Origin: Paracoccus fontiphilus | GTDB taxonomy: Bacteria; Pseudomonadota; Alphaproteobacteria; Rhodobacterales; Rhodobacteraceae | DNA length: 64,000 nucleotides | Assembly (NCBI RefSeq): GCF_017356265.1 | Contig: NZ_JAFNAW010000008.1 | Coordinates: forward strand, 1 to 64,000 | Direction: 5' to 3' | In this document: one piece after another, positions 35,084 to 43,345 of the stretch | How the letters are laid out: every line of letters begins with the position of its first letter | Numbering within the stretch: the first letter of the stretch is position 1 | Translations under genes and position numbers: made by a program | Notes under the pieces: model-generated | What the model was told of the DNA's origin: nothing | Database searches by the model: none | The model's input: the letters and a program-made list of their open reading frames with translations, nothing else

Positions 35084-36019
35084 ATGACACAGGATCTCGA
35101 CAACCACACGTCCGAGCCGGTCCATACCGCCTCCCAGACCGACCATGTCCTGACCGAACTCCAGCTTTACGGCTGGCGCCCTTTTCAGGACGAGCCCGAT
35201 CCCCGGCCGTTGCCCGAGGCCGATACCGTCTCCAGCGCCGTGTCCGACATCTTCGACGCCTTGGTGGCGAGCATCAGTGACACCCGGCTCGAGCCCGATC
35301 TCGAGGAACTGCTCTGGGGCACCGTCAATCTCTTCCACCGTGCCGCGGCCCGCGTGGAGCGCGAACTCGACAGCAACGAACAGGCGCAGCGCCGGCTGCA
35401 ACGCGAGCAGGACGGCAGCGAGGTGAAGTCGGTCGAGCTCGAGCGCCTCACGGCCGAAGGGCAGACCCTGATCGAACGGCGCGCCGGCATGGAGCTCTTC
35501 CGCGACCTTGCCACCGAGGCCTTCGAGCACCACACCGGCAGTGCCTGGCGGCCACGCACGGGCTCGATGGTCAGCCACCGCCACCTCACCGCCGCGATGA
35601 TCGACAGTCGCGACTTCCTGGCCGCGAAGCGTCGAGCCGAGACGGAGGTGATGCTGCCTGCCGGGCCAAAGGTGGCCTTGACTGGCGGTGCGGACTTCAA
35701 CGACCACCGGCTGATCTGGGCCAGGCTCGATCAGGTCCATGCCAAGCACCCCGACATGGTGCTCCTGCATGGCGGCTCGCCCAAGGGCGCGGAACTCATT
35801 GCCTCCCGCTGGGCCGATCACCGCAAGGTGCCCCAGATCGCCTTCCGTCCCGACTGGACGAAGCACGGCAAGGCCGCGCCCTTCAAGCGCAATGACGCAC
35901 TGCTGGATGTCCTGCCGGTCGGTGTCCTAGTCTTCCCCGGCACCGGCATCCAGGAGAACTTGGCCGACAAGGCCCGCAAGCTGGGCATCCCGGTCATGAA
36001 GATCGAGGGCGGCGCGTAA
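35084..36019 (+). CDS. DUF2493 (YspA-like, SLOG-type) protein
   Basis: A 311-residue protein. The N-terminal half is helical with a coiled-coil-prone stretch (residues 90-135, VERELDSNEQAQRRLQREQD). The C-terminal domain (about 198-311) is DUF2493: KVALTGGADFNDHRLIWARL, then VLLHGGSPKGAELIASRWAD, and VLVFPGTGIQENLADKARKL, a Rossmann-like SLOG fold that may bind a nucleotide-derived ligand. Frequently found with Toprim and DUF3768 genes on alphaproteobacterial plasmids; role unknown. The ATG at 35084 has AAGGAG upstream. Hairpin clusters flank the gene on both sides. Confidence 0.8.
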   Translation: MTQDLDNHTSEPVHTASQTDHVLTELQLYGWRPFQDEPDPRPLPEADTVSSAVSDIFDALVASISDTRLEPDLEELLWGTVNLFHRAAARVERELDSNEQAQRRLQREQDGSEVKSVELERLTAEGQTLIERRAGMELFRDLATEAFEHHTGSAWRPRTGSMVSHRHLTAAMIDSRDFLAAKRRAETEVMLPAGPKVALTGGADFNDHRLIWARLDQVHAKHPDMVLLHGGSPKGAELIASRWADHRKVPQIAFRPDWTKHGKAAPFKRNDALLDVLPVGVLVFPGTGIQENLADKARKLGIPVMKIEGGA

Positions 36020-36131
36020 GCGCCGTTCCCTACTCCCACTGCCTGCCACGGCTTCGTTGTCAGACGCAGCCGGCTCCACCGGCCTGCGGCGTGTGGTCCG
36101 GCAAAAAGTCCGGGTGGCGCAGGGAGCGCCG

Positions 36132-36421
36132 TGCAGGGGGGATTCGGCCAAGCCGAACGCCCCCTGCAGGACAGCATAGCGCCTGGCCCGCACCGGTGTC
36201 GGAAGGGAAGGAAGAGGGGAACCGCCGGTTCCCCCGTCAACCGCAAAATGCGGCGCCCCAAGGGGGCACCCCCATCTTCCGCGCCGCCAAGCGGCGGCTT
36301 GTGCAGACGGGGCCCCCGACCCTTGGGGCTTGATTTTGCAGTTGCCGGGCCCCCCTCCCGCCCTCGCCGGGAGGCAGCCCAGGAAGGTGAGACGCGCCGG
36401 GGGCGCGGCTCGCCTTCCTGG
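36132..36421. repeat. Array of four strong hairpins
   Basis: HP1 at 36132-36168: arms TGCAGGGGG/CCCCCTGCA with inner TTCGGC-CAA-GCCGAA. HP2 at 36216-36234: GGGGAACC-GCC-GGTTCCCC. HP3 at 36243-36339: outer GCAAAAT/ATTTTGC, then GCCCCAAGGG/CCCTTGGGGC, enclosing GCCGC-CAA-GCGGC. HP4 at 36379-36421: CCAGGAAGGTGAG/CTCGCCTTCCTGG plus inner CGCG/CGCG. None has a T-run. The 468 bases between the DUF2493 and DUF3768 genes hold no other gene; apparent frames across them are artefacts of the repeats. Confidence 0.8.
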
Positions 36422-36487
36422 CCCGCTCCCATTCTTGAAGAAGGGGAAGACCGGAGGGGATCGCCAGATCAGAAGGAGGGTTTTCTC

Positions 36488-36970
36488 ATGACGCGGTATC
36501 GATGCATCTCCTGCAAAGCCATCCAGATCACCGCAAGCCTTCGTCCAGACGCTTGCCGCTATTGCTCGGGGCCGGTCTTCAATCTCGACCGCTACGAGGC
36601 TGCCATGGCCGAGGCGCGGATCATCGGGGCACAGAACGACGCTTTCCGGGCAGCCCTTGGGCAGACGGAATGGCAGGGCGAGACTCTGCGCGGCAGGGTG
36701 GTCGTGACGCGCGGGATCGTCGCCCGTGGCCCTGACTTCGTGGACGCGGCCCTCAATCGGGTGCGCGCCGACGCGACCGCTATGGACGATCATGGCACCG
36801 ATGGCCTCCGCAGCTTCGGCATGCCGGATGTGCCGCACGGAGACGAAACCGTGCGCATCTACTGGAAAATCGACCTTTACGACACCGACGGACTGATGGG
36901 ACCGGAGCAGGAAACGGATCCTGCACAGACGATCCGCATCCTCACCCTCTGCCTGCCTGACGAATACTGA
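36488..36970 (+). CDS. DUF3768 protein with N-terminal zinc-ribbon
   Basis: A 160-residue protein. A CxxC...CxxC ribbon opens it (YRCISCKAIQI and CRYCSGP), followed by the DUF3768 domain: IGAQNDAFRAALGQTEWQGE, RGIVARGPDF, and the end VRIYWKIDLYDTDGLMGPEQ then TIRILTLCLPDEY. DUF3768 has no known activity but is common on plasmids of Rhizobiales and Rhodobacterales. The start ATG is backed by GGAGG 7-8 bases upstream. Confidence 0.82.
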   Translation: MTRYRCISCKAIQITASLRPDACRYCSGPVFNLDRYEAAMAEARIIGAQNDAFRAALGQTEWQGETLRGRVVVTRGIVARGPDFVDAALNRVRADATAMDDHGTDGLRSFGMPDVPHGDETVRIYWKIDLYDTDGLMGPEQETDPAQTIRILTLCLPDEY

Positions 36971-37137
36971 TCCGGCATGGGCGGCTTCGAGACGAGGGGC
37001 CGCCTGATGTTGCCGATGGGATCAGGTAAGAGATCGCCTTTACCAGACATCCTCAAGCATTTCATTTTTGTCAAATGCTGGTCCCTTATGAGCAGAAGGA
37101 TCGTTGTTCCTATTCATCCCTTGAGAGAGGGCAGCAC

Positions 37138-37380
37138 ATGACCGACGCGACACTCTCGCTTGACGGCATTGAGCCGATCAGCGGCACAGTCGAAACCGGG
37201 GGCGACTATATCCGGTTCAGCGCAGACACCACCCTCGACGAGCATCAGATCAACGGGCCTCATGAGGGGCAGCTGTCCCTGGACGGTGCCGATGAACGGG
37301 TCGTTCTCGAAAGCTACCACGCCATTGAGGGCGGCGGCTGCGAGATAACCCTTCGACGCATTACGCCATCTGCGTCCTGA
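37138..37380 (+). CDS. Small acidic hypothetical protein
   Basis: An 80-residue protein, strand-rich and acidic (MTDATLSLDGIEPISG, then SADTTLDEHQINGPHEGQLS). No family recognised. A GAGGGC stretch before the ATG may serve as ribosome binding site. Regular codon phase and clean start and stop favour a real gene. Confidence 0.5.
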   Translation: MTDATLSLDGIEPISGTVETGGDYIRFSADTTLDEHQINGPHEGQLSLDGADERVVLESYHAIEGGGCEITLRRITPSAS

Positions 37381-37744
37381 TAAAGGTCAGAAATATTGTC
37401 AAAGGTGCCCCGGTAATCCTTGGTCATGACCATGGCGCGCCCTTAACGCTGCCTCCAGCATAGGGAAGACGCGAGCACAACGCGACCGGCGAGATGCTCA
37501 ATCGCACACTGCCCCATGACCCGTTCCCGCAGTGTGACGACGAGGGCGTGGAGATAGGGTCCTCGCAGGATTGCGACAGGCACATTAGGCCTGTGTGATG
37601 CGTGCCGTTCCACCAGGGTCTAGCCGGGCCGTCGCCCCGGACGTGGCCGCAGTAGGTTTGCTCTGCCGACCGCGATCAGAAATCTCTTGCTGCGCGGCTG
37701 AGCGCTATGCCAAGCAAGGTCTTGTTGTGCAGCGGAGAGGGACG
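37381..37744. other. Non-coding stretch upstream of the cold-shock gene
   Basis: No supported gene. The last 150 bases form the probable long 5' leader of the cold-shock gene. A short minus-strand frame near 37453-37590 reads protein-like (AILRGPYLHALVVTLRERVM) but lacks a clear start. Confidence 0.4.
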
Positions 37745-37951
37745 ATGGCACGCGGGACTGTCAAGTGGTTCAACACCGACAAGGGTTATGGCTTCATTGC
37801 GCCGGAGACCGGGGGCGGGGATGTGTTTGTCCATATCACGGCCGTTCAGCGCGCCGGACTGGACACGCTGCGGGACGGGCAGAAGGTCACCTTTGAACTG
37901 GAGACCGGCCGCAACGGCAAGACAAGCGCAGTCGATCTGCAGGCCATCTGA
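37745..37951 (+). CDS. cspA: Cold-shock domain protein (CspA family)
   Basis: A 68-residue single CSD protein: [15 protein letters not shown] (RNP1) and [13 protein letters not shown] (RNP2), ending [19 protein letters not shown]. It binds RNA or ssDNA as a chaperone. On a conjugative plasmid, an ssDNA-binding role at entry is possible. ATG 37745 has GAGGGACG upstream. Confidence 0.92.
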   Translation: MARGTVKWFNTDKGYGFIAPETGGGDVFVHITAVQRAGLDTLRDGQKVTFELETGRNGKTSAVDLQAI

Positions 37952-38092
37952 GACGACAAAGGTGGTCGCCGCCCTGCCGCAAACATGCTGCGGGTGAGGG
38001 CGTCTTCACAAGATCGGTCGGCACCATCCCGCCCTGTTAACCGCTCCTTAACCAGGTCTGCCTTATGCAAATAGCGCATAAGAGGATCGGGC

Positions 38093-38373
38093 ATGAGCTA
38101 CCGGATCACTATCTACAGCGCCTTGCAGGCCAACCTGTCGGCGGCCAACACGGCGGTGATGCTGTGTCGGGCATTATCAGCCGGCTGCCTTTGTCCAGCT
38201 AGGAGCGCGATGCAGCAATCGACCGGATCAGAAAGCAGATCGGCGGACTGGAGACGCTCATCCTGGAGCTTGAGGGTCCGGGCGGCAAGCTAGCCGCGCC
38301 CTTCATCCGGACACGGGTCAGAAAGGCACCCCCGCCTCGCAGGACCAGCACCCTGTCGGACAACCGGACGTGA
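38093..38373 (+). pseudogene. Small gene broken by a frameshift and a stop
   Basis: MSYRITIYSALQANLSAANT starts in one frame. About codon 22 the protein-like reading moves to another (DAVSGIISRLPLSS, a TAG, then ERDAAIDRIRKQIGGLETLI and LELEGPGGKLAAPFIRTRVR) up to a TGA at 38371. Joined, it gives a helical protein of about 90 residues. Family unknown. One inserted base plus one substitution would explain the damage. Confidence 0.55.
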
Positions 38374-38923
38374 CAGCGGGCCCCGATGACGAGGGATTCC
38401 AGGCGAACGCGGGCCCGGGCTTCATGTGAGGGACCTGGAGCTCTTCTCTGCCCCCGACATCACTGGCACCACGCCTTACGGATGGGGGATCTCTCAGCCG
38501 GGCGGGAACACTCTGAAACCAACCACACACACCCGCTCGGCTGATAAGACCTTTATGTCTGCGCCGGGCTTCAGGGGATAGTTGTCCTTTCGGGCAGAAA
38601 ACAGTGCCCACTCCGCCAAACCATAGAAAGAGGCGTAGGATCTGCCTTGATGTGTCGCGTGATCTCTGGTCCTCAGGCAGCCGTGCCCGTAGAGGAAGAG
38701 CGCGATCATGAGCCACGGCCCTCGGCAGGCGCGGCTCCCCTCGGCTCGGGGTATCAGATTGGTATGGGCCAGCTTGACCCTCCGGTAGACACTGGGTGCT
38801 TGTGTTCTGAAGCGCCGCGGGCCCCTCTAACAAGGGGCGGTGGATCTCTCGGATTGCCAGCACGAAACCCGTGACAGATCCCCCAAAATATGGCATGCTG
38901 AGAGGGTGTAGAGATGGCAGGAA
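38374..38923. other. Putative transfer-origin (oriT) region
   Basis: About 550 bases immediately before the mobilisation genes, where oriT usually lies. It contains hairpin GCCCCT-CTAACA-AGGGGC (38821-38838) and a less GC-rich stretch near 38870-38895 (CCCCAAAATATGGCATGC). No nic sequence of a known relaxase type was recognised, so the oriT assignment rests on position. Confidence 0.4.
38494..38709 (-). CDS. Possible small hypothetical protein
   Basis: A 71-codon frame, MIALFLYGHGCLRTRDHATH then GRSYASFYGLAEWALFSARK. Composition looks protein-like, but there is no recognised family and the ribosome binding site is weak. It would overlap the putative oriT region. Confidence 0.3.
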   Translation of the reverse strand: MIALFLYGHGCLRTRDHATHQGRSYASFYGLAEWALFSARKDNYPLKPGADIKVLSAERVCVVGFRVFPPG

Positions 38924-39508
38924 ATGCCCAATGTCTACACCAGTGGAATGGAGCGCCCGATGGCCCTTCGAGACACGCCCCAGACCCCCGCAGACCCAGT
39001 GCGCCCCGGCGGCAAGCGGCGCTCGCCCGCGTCACAGCACGGTTCTGGCAAACAGATCAGCAAGACCCGCCCGGACGGCCCCCGCCAGAGCCGGGAGACG
39101 GCCACCACCGGAGGCCAAGCCGTCTCGGCCCGGCTGTCGCCGGTCGAGCTGGAGGCGTTTGAGACGCTAAAAAGCCGCCATGGCCTCGGCTCGACCTCGG
39201 ACGCCCTGCGGGGCCTGGTGCGGGCGGCCTCGGGGATGCTGGAGTTCGACCCCGCCACCGGTGCGCGTCTTGAGGCCATACGGGCCGAACTCCAGGAGAT
39301 CGGCGTTGCCGTGAACGCAATCGCCCTGGCGGCGAACCAGGGCCGGATCGATCCAAGCGGTGAGCACTGGGCGGTCCTCAACGCCCTGCGCCAGAGCCTG
39401 CCGGAGATGCGCGCCGATCTGCGGGCGGTGGTGGACGAACAGCGCCGCCGCGGCATCCGGCTCTTTGCAGCATGGAAGGAGGCGGAAGGTGGCCAGCCTC
39501 GCGGATGA
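38924..39508 (+). CDS. MobC-like relaxosome accessory protein
   Basis: A 194-residue protein with a disordered basic N-terminus (to about residue 65), then an RHH-like segment VSARLSPVELEAFETLKSRH and the mobilisation-protein helices LQEIGVAVNAIALAANQGRI and LRQSLPEMRADLRAVVDEQR. MobC/TraJ-type proteins bind oriT and help the relaxase melt the nic site. The 3' end overlaps the relaxase start by 20 bases. Starts at 38948 or 38960 are equally possible. Confidence 0.75.
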   Translation: MPNVYTSGMERPMALRDTPQTPADPVRPGGKRRSPASQHGSGKQISKTRPDGPRQSRETATTGGQAVSARLSPVELEAFETLKSRHGLGSTSDALRGLVRAASGMLEFDPATGARLEAIRAELQEIGVAVNAIALAANQGRIDPSGEHWAVLNALRQSLPEMRADLRAVVDEQRRRGIRLFAAWKEAEGGQPRG

Positions 39509-41384
39509 TCTCATTGGCGAAATCCGGCTCCGCCGCGTGGGCGGCAGGGCTCCGCGCGACAGCGGGTTGGGCCAAGGGGGACGGCGGCGCAGCGGGGCCG
39601 GGGGGTCGTCCTTCTCGGCGCGGGCGCGCAATCTCTGGCGGGTGGGCCAGGGCTCCAATGCGGCGGTGCTGAAGAAGATCGCGCGCGGCGGCACGCAGAC
39701 GCCGGGCCGGCTCCAGGCGCAGCTTCGCTATCTCTTCACGAAGTCCCACGCGCTTTTTGGCAACACGGTTGCGCTTGATCCCGACGCAGAGGGACTCACG
39801 GCCGAGCAGCGCAAGGCCATCACGCTGGATTGGTCGGACGGCTGGCGGGGCGAGCCGAAGAACGGCCACACCACGCATCTGCTCCTGTCTTTTCCTTACG
39901 ACTTGTCCCCAAAGAAAGCGCTGCGGATCGCAGAGGCCTGGGCCTTCGAGATGTTCCAGTCAGGCACCCATGTGCGGGATGAATGGGCCTATGTGGCGGC
40001 GCTGCATACCGACCGCTCGCACCCTCATGTCCATATCGTGGTGAACAACCGCGGGCTTGAGCAGGACACCTGGTTCTTCATGGCAAAGGACCATGCCTTC
40101 AACCTCGCAACCATGAAGGAGCGGCTGGTGGAGATCGCGAGCGGGATGGGGGTGGAGCTTGACGCCTCCTCACGCCTCGAGCGGGGCATCCTGACCTATG
40201 GGCCCACCCGCGCCGAGATCGAGGGGGCGGCGCGCGAACATCGTCCGGTGCGCGAGCGGGCGTTGCAGGGCCCGGCGCTCGAGGAAGGGCTTGCAGTAGT
40301 GACCCGCAGCGCAGCCACGCTCAGAATGCTGGCTGGGGTCGCCAGCCTTGCCCGGCTGAAGGAGGTGAAACTGCGCATGGAGCGGGCGGCCGCGATCCTC
40401 GAGACCGGCGGCATCCTGAGTGCGAAAACCCTGGAGGGTGAGATAATGGACTTGCAGACGAGGGACGTCCCGCACACCCGGCGAAACCTGGACCGGGTGT
40501 TTGCCACCTGGCTCGATCGGGTCGAGGGCGAGATCGCCACCCTTGGTCCCGAGGACCGGCGCGAGATGCGCACGGAACTGGCGGAGGTCACCACCGCGAT
40601 CCTGCGCGATCTGGGCGATGCACGCGGCGCCGAGCTGGTCATGGAGCCGCCGCGCTCGGCCCTCTACCGGACCGAGCTTGGAGACAGCGCCATCACCCGC
40701 GGGACGGTCACGAAGACCCTGTCCCGGACCGCCGCCCTTGAGGTGCGGACCGGGGTCCTGGAGGCGGCCGAAGCCATCGGCATCGAACGGCCCGTGATGG
40801 AGCGGCGGCTCGAGCATCCGGCTGCCAATGCCTGGCAGGAGCGGGAGTGGGTCAAGGCAGATCTCAGGGCAGTCTCGGTCGCCCGAGGGCTCGATCTCAA
40901 CGTAAAGGCCGAGCGCGACCAGGTGGCCGACGTCGTGGACAGCTTCTACGCCACCGCCGCCACGGTGCTGAACCACGCCCTGGGGATGGAGCACGCCCGG
41001 GAGACAGTTCACAGCCACGAGAGCGATCGCCTGGTGCGGACGCTCGAGACGCTGGCCCGGGTACACCGCCAGCACCGCCAGGTCGAGTTCGAGCGGGAGG
41101 ATCACGCCGAACGCTTCACGCGGGACCTGAAGGAGCGTTACGGCGAGAGGGTCATGGAGCAGATTGCTTCAGGCGATGATCAGGCACTGGCCTCGGACTT
41201 TCCCGAAGCAGGGCCACGCCGAGAGATCGCCCGTGCCCTGGTCGCAGCCGCCGAGAGCCACGAAAGCCTGGGTCTCTCCCGGCGGCAGGCGGAACTGGCT
41301 AGGGAACGGCTGCTCGCGCGCGAGCACCAGCACGAGAAACCGCAGCATGAGTTGCGCCGCAAGGACTTCGATCTGGATCTCTGA
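39489..41384 (+). CDS. VirD2/TraI-type relaxase
   Basis: A 631-residue nicking enzyme that cuts oriT and pilots the strand into the recipient. The relaxase domain occupies about residues 60-260: QLRYLFTKSHALFGN, HTTHLLLSFPYDLSPKKALR, and the three-His metal motif HTDRSHPHVHIVVNNRG. The C-terminal half is long and helical with Glu/Arg-rich coiled coil, presumably for secretion. GTG at 39489 was chosen because AAGGAGGCGG precedes it and the frame upstream copies the MobC gene in another phase. It forms a unit with the accessory gene and virD4. Confidence 0.85.
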   Translation: MASLADDLIGEIRLRRVGGRAPRDSGLGQGGRRRSGAGGSSFSARARNLWRVGQGSNAAVLKKIARGGTQTPGRLQAQLRYLFTKSHALFGNTVALDPDAEGLTAEQRKAITLDWSDGWRGEPKNGHTTHLLLSFPYDLSPKKALRIAEAWAFEMFQSGTHVRDEWAYVAALHTDRSHPHVHIVVNNRGLEQDTWFFMAKDHAFNLATMKERLVEIASGMGVELDASSRLERGILTYGPTRAEIEGAAREHRPVRERALQGPALEEGLAVVTRSAATLRMLAGVASLARLKEVKLRMERAAAILETGGILSAKTLEGEIMDLQTRDVPHTRRNLDRVFATWLDRVEGEIATLGPEDRREMRTELAEVTTAILRDLGDARGAELVMEPPRSALYRTELGDSAITRGTVTKTLSRTAALEVRTGVLEAAEAIGIERPVMERRLEHPAANAWQEREWVKADLRAVSVARGLDLNVKAERDQVADVVDSFYATAATVLNHALGMEHARETVHSHESDRLVRTLETLARVHRQHRQVEFEREDHAERFTRDLKERYGERVMEQIASGDDQALASDFPEAGPRREIARALVAAAESHESLGLSRRQAELARERLLAREHQHEKPQHELRRKDFDLDL

Positions 41385-41398
41385 ACGAGGGCAGGGCC

Positions 41399-43342
41399 AT
41401 GAACCGGATGATCATTGCTATTCCCACGGGATTGATTGCCGGAGCCCTTGTCGGGCTGATGATCGGAGGCTTGTGGCTGCATTGGCAGCTTGGGGCGGGC
41501 ATGAATTCGGGACACCTGTTCGTTCTGGTGACCGAGTTTCCCGGCCTGCGGAGGGCCGGGCAGGATCCCTGGCGTTCGGCCTATGGGATCGTTCTGGCAG
41601 GTGCCGTGCTTTTGTCCCTGCTGGCTGTTGCGTTCACCCTAACCCATCGGCTGACCACCTATGGCACGGCCCATTTCCAGACCCGGCGCGAGATCCGGCG
41701 CAACGGGCTCCTGCAGCCCGTGGGGGCAGGGCTGGTGTTCGGCAAATTCGGCAAGCCGCACAGGAAGGGCCGCTTTGTCTGCGGCAGCTACGACCGCTTC
41801 CCCCATGCTCTGGTGGCCGCGCCCACCCGCTCGGGCAAGGGGGTGGGATACGTGATGCCGAACACGCTGCTCTTTCCCGGCTCCTGCGTGGTGATGGATG
41901 TGAAAGGCGATATCTTCGAGGCCACTGCCCGTCACCGCCAGGCGCAGGGCGACCAGGTGTTCCGCATCGCGCCGTTTGACTTCGAGCACCCGTCGCATCG
42001 CTACAACCCACTTGAGCGGATCAGCAGGATTGCGGAGACCGACCAGCGGTTCACCGAGCTCTCGAAGCTCGCCAGCTATTTCCTGATCCCGAAGAACGAG
42101 AAGGGCGGCGCCTCGGACTTCATCGTGGGGGCGCGCCAGCTCTTCGTTGCCGGCGGCATGCTGGCCATCGAGCGCGGCACGCCGACGCTCGGCGCCATTG
42201 CCCGCATCCTCTTCGATACCGGCAACAAGGAGGCAGCCTACGCCGCCTTGGCAGCCGAGGCGCGCCACGCCCAGACCGCGACAATCTTTCGTAACTTCTC
42301 GGGCCACTCCGACCGGACGCTGTCCTCCTACGCCTCGGTTCTCGACGGTACCGGCCTTGGCCTGTGGTTCAATCCGCGCATCGACAAGATCACGAGCGCC
42401 AACGACTTTTCCTGGGACGACATCCGGCGGCACCCGCATGCGATCTATGTCGTCGCAAACTCCGACGACATTCCGACGCTTTCGCCGCTTCTGCGGCTGA
42501 TGTTCGGAGAGTTGATCGCCACCATGCGCGCGCACATCCCCGACCCGACAACCGAGCCCTGGCCTGTACAGATCATCCTTGACGAATTCGATCAGCTTGG
42601 CCCGATGCCGATCATCGTCCAGTCGCTGAAGCAATTGGCGGGTCACGGCGTGCGGGTGTCGATCATCACCCAGTCGGTGCCGGGATTGGAAACCATCTAT
42701 TCCGAGAACGAGCGGCTCTCGATCGAGTCGGCCGCTGGCATGAAGCTCTACATTGCGCCCAACGAGAAGAAGACAGCTGGCGAGGTGTCCGAGGCACTCG
42801 GCAAGACCACCCGGCTGTCCCTGAGCGACAGCTACTCGCAGAACGGACATGGGATGCTGAAGCGCTCGGTCTCACGGCGCAACGAGGAGCGCCCGCTCAT
42901 GACCCCTGACGAGGTCCGCAGGCTCCATCCCGACAAGATCCTCCTGATCCCTGAGAGGCAGAACCCGATCCAGGTGGACCGGATCGTCTACTGGCAGGAC
43001 GCCTGGTTCAAGACCATCATCGACGCGCAGAAGGGACCGCTCCCTTATCCCGATCCGATCCGGGCCGAACTGGACGCCCTGCGAGCCGAGGTGATGGCGC
43101 TGAAGGAGGACCGCATCCCCTATTCCGATGCCGAACCCAGGAGAGATGGCGCGGAGAGGTCCGAGACGGAGCCTCCCCTGGCGCAAGACGTTGCAGAGAC
43201 TCATAAGGCCGAGGCCGATGACGCCGTGATCGAGGAGCCAGATTTCCAGGCCGCCTCAGACAAGATGGACCATTTTGACAGTAGGTTGCGAAGCAGGGCG
43301 AGGGCTCGCCAAGAGCAGGCCAATCCGCCGGTATCGATATAG
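41399..43342 (+). CDS. virD4: Type IV coupling protein VirD4/TraG
   Basis: A 647-residue inner-membrane ATPase that delivers the relaxase-DNA complex to the secretion channel. Two N-terminal membrane segments (residues 3-30 and 60-82), Walker A VAAPTRSGKGVGYVMPNTLL near 140, and Walker B QIILDEFDQLGPMPII near 390 are followed by ITQSVPGLETIYSENERLSI. Length is standard. The start is 14 bases after the relaxase stop. The gene ends 3 bases before the convergent Abi_2 stop. Confidence 0.94.
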   Translation: MNRMIIAIPTGLIAGALVGLMIGGLWLHWQLGAGMNSGHLFVLVTEFPGLRRAGQDPWRSAYGIVLAGAVLLSLLAVAFTLTHRLTTYGTAHFQTRREIRRNGLLQPVGAGLVFGKFGKPHRKGRFVCGSYDRFPHALVAAPTRSGKGVGYVMPNTLLFPGSCVVMDVKGDIFEATARHRQAQGDQVFRIAPFDFEHPSHRYNPLERISRIAETDQRFTELSKLASYFLIPKNEKGGASDFIVGARQLFVAGGMLAIERGTPTLGAIARILFDTGNKEAAYAALAAEARHAQTATIFRNFSGHSDRTLSSYASVLDGTGLGLWFNPRIDKITSANDFSWDDIRRHPHAIYVVANSDDIPTLSPLLRLMFGELIATMRAHIPDPTTEPWPVQIILDEFDQLGPMPIIVQSLKQLAGHGVRVSIITQSVPGLETIYSENERLSIESAAGMKLYIAPNEKKTAGEVSEALGKTTRLSLSDSYSQNGHGMLKRSVSRRNEERPLMTPDEVRRLHPDKILLIPERQNPIQVDRIVYWQDAWFKTIIDAQKGPLPYPDPIRAELDALRAEVMALKEDRIPYSDAEPRRDGAERSETEPPLAQDVAETHKAEADDAVIEEPDFQAASDKMDHFDSRLRSRARARQEQANPPVSI

Positions 43343-43345
43343 AGC

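Noticed and set aside
36131-36487. Coding sequence upstream of the DUF3768 start
   Set aside because: The open frame crosses the hairpin array and reads as Gly/Pro/Arg-rich; GGAGG points to ATG 36488.
38318-38896. 192-codon minus-strand frame in the putative oriT region
   Set aside because: No family and no ribosome binding site; composition looks non-coding.
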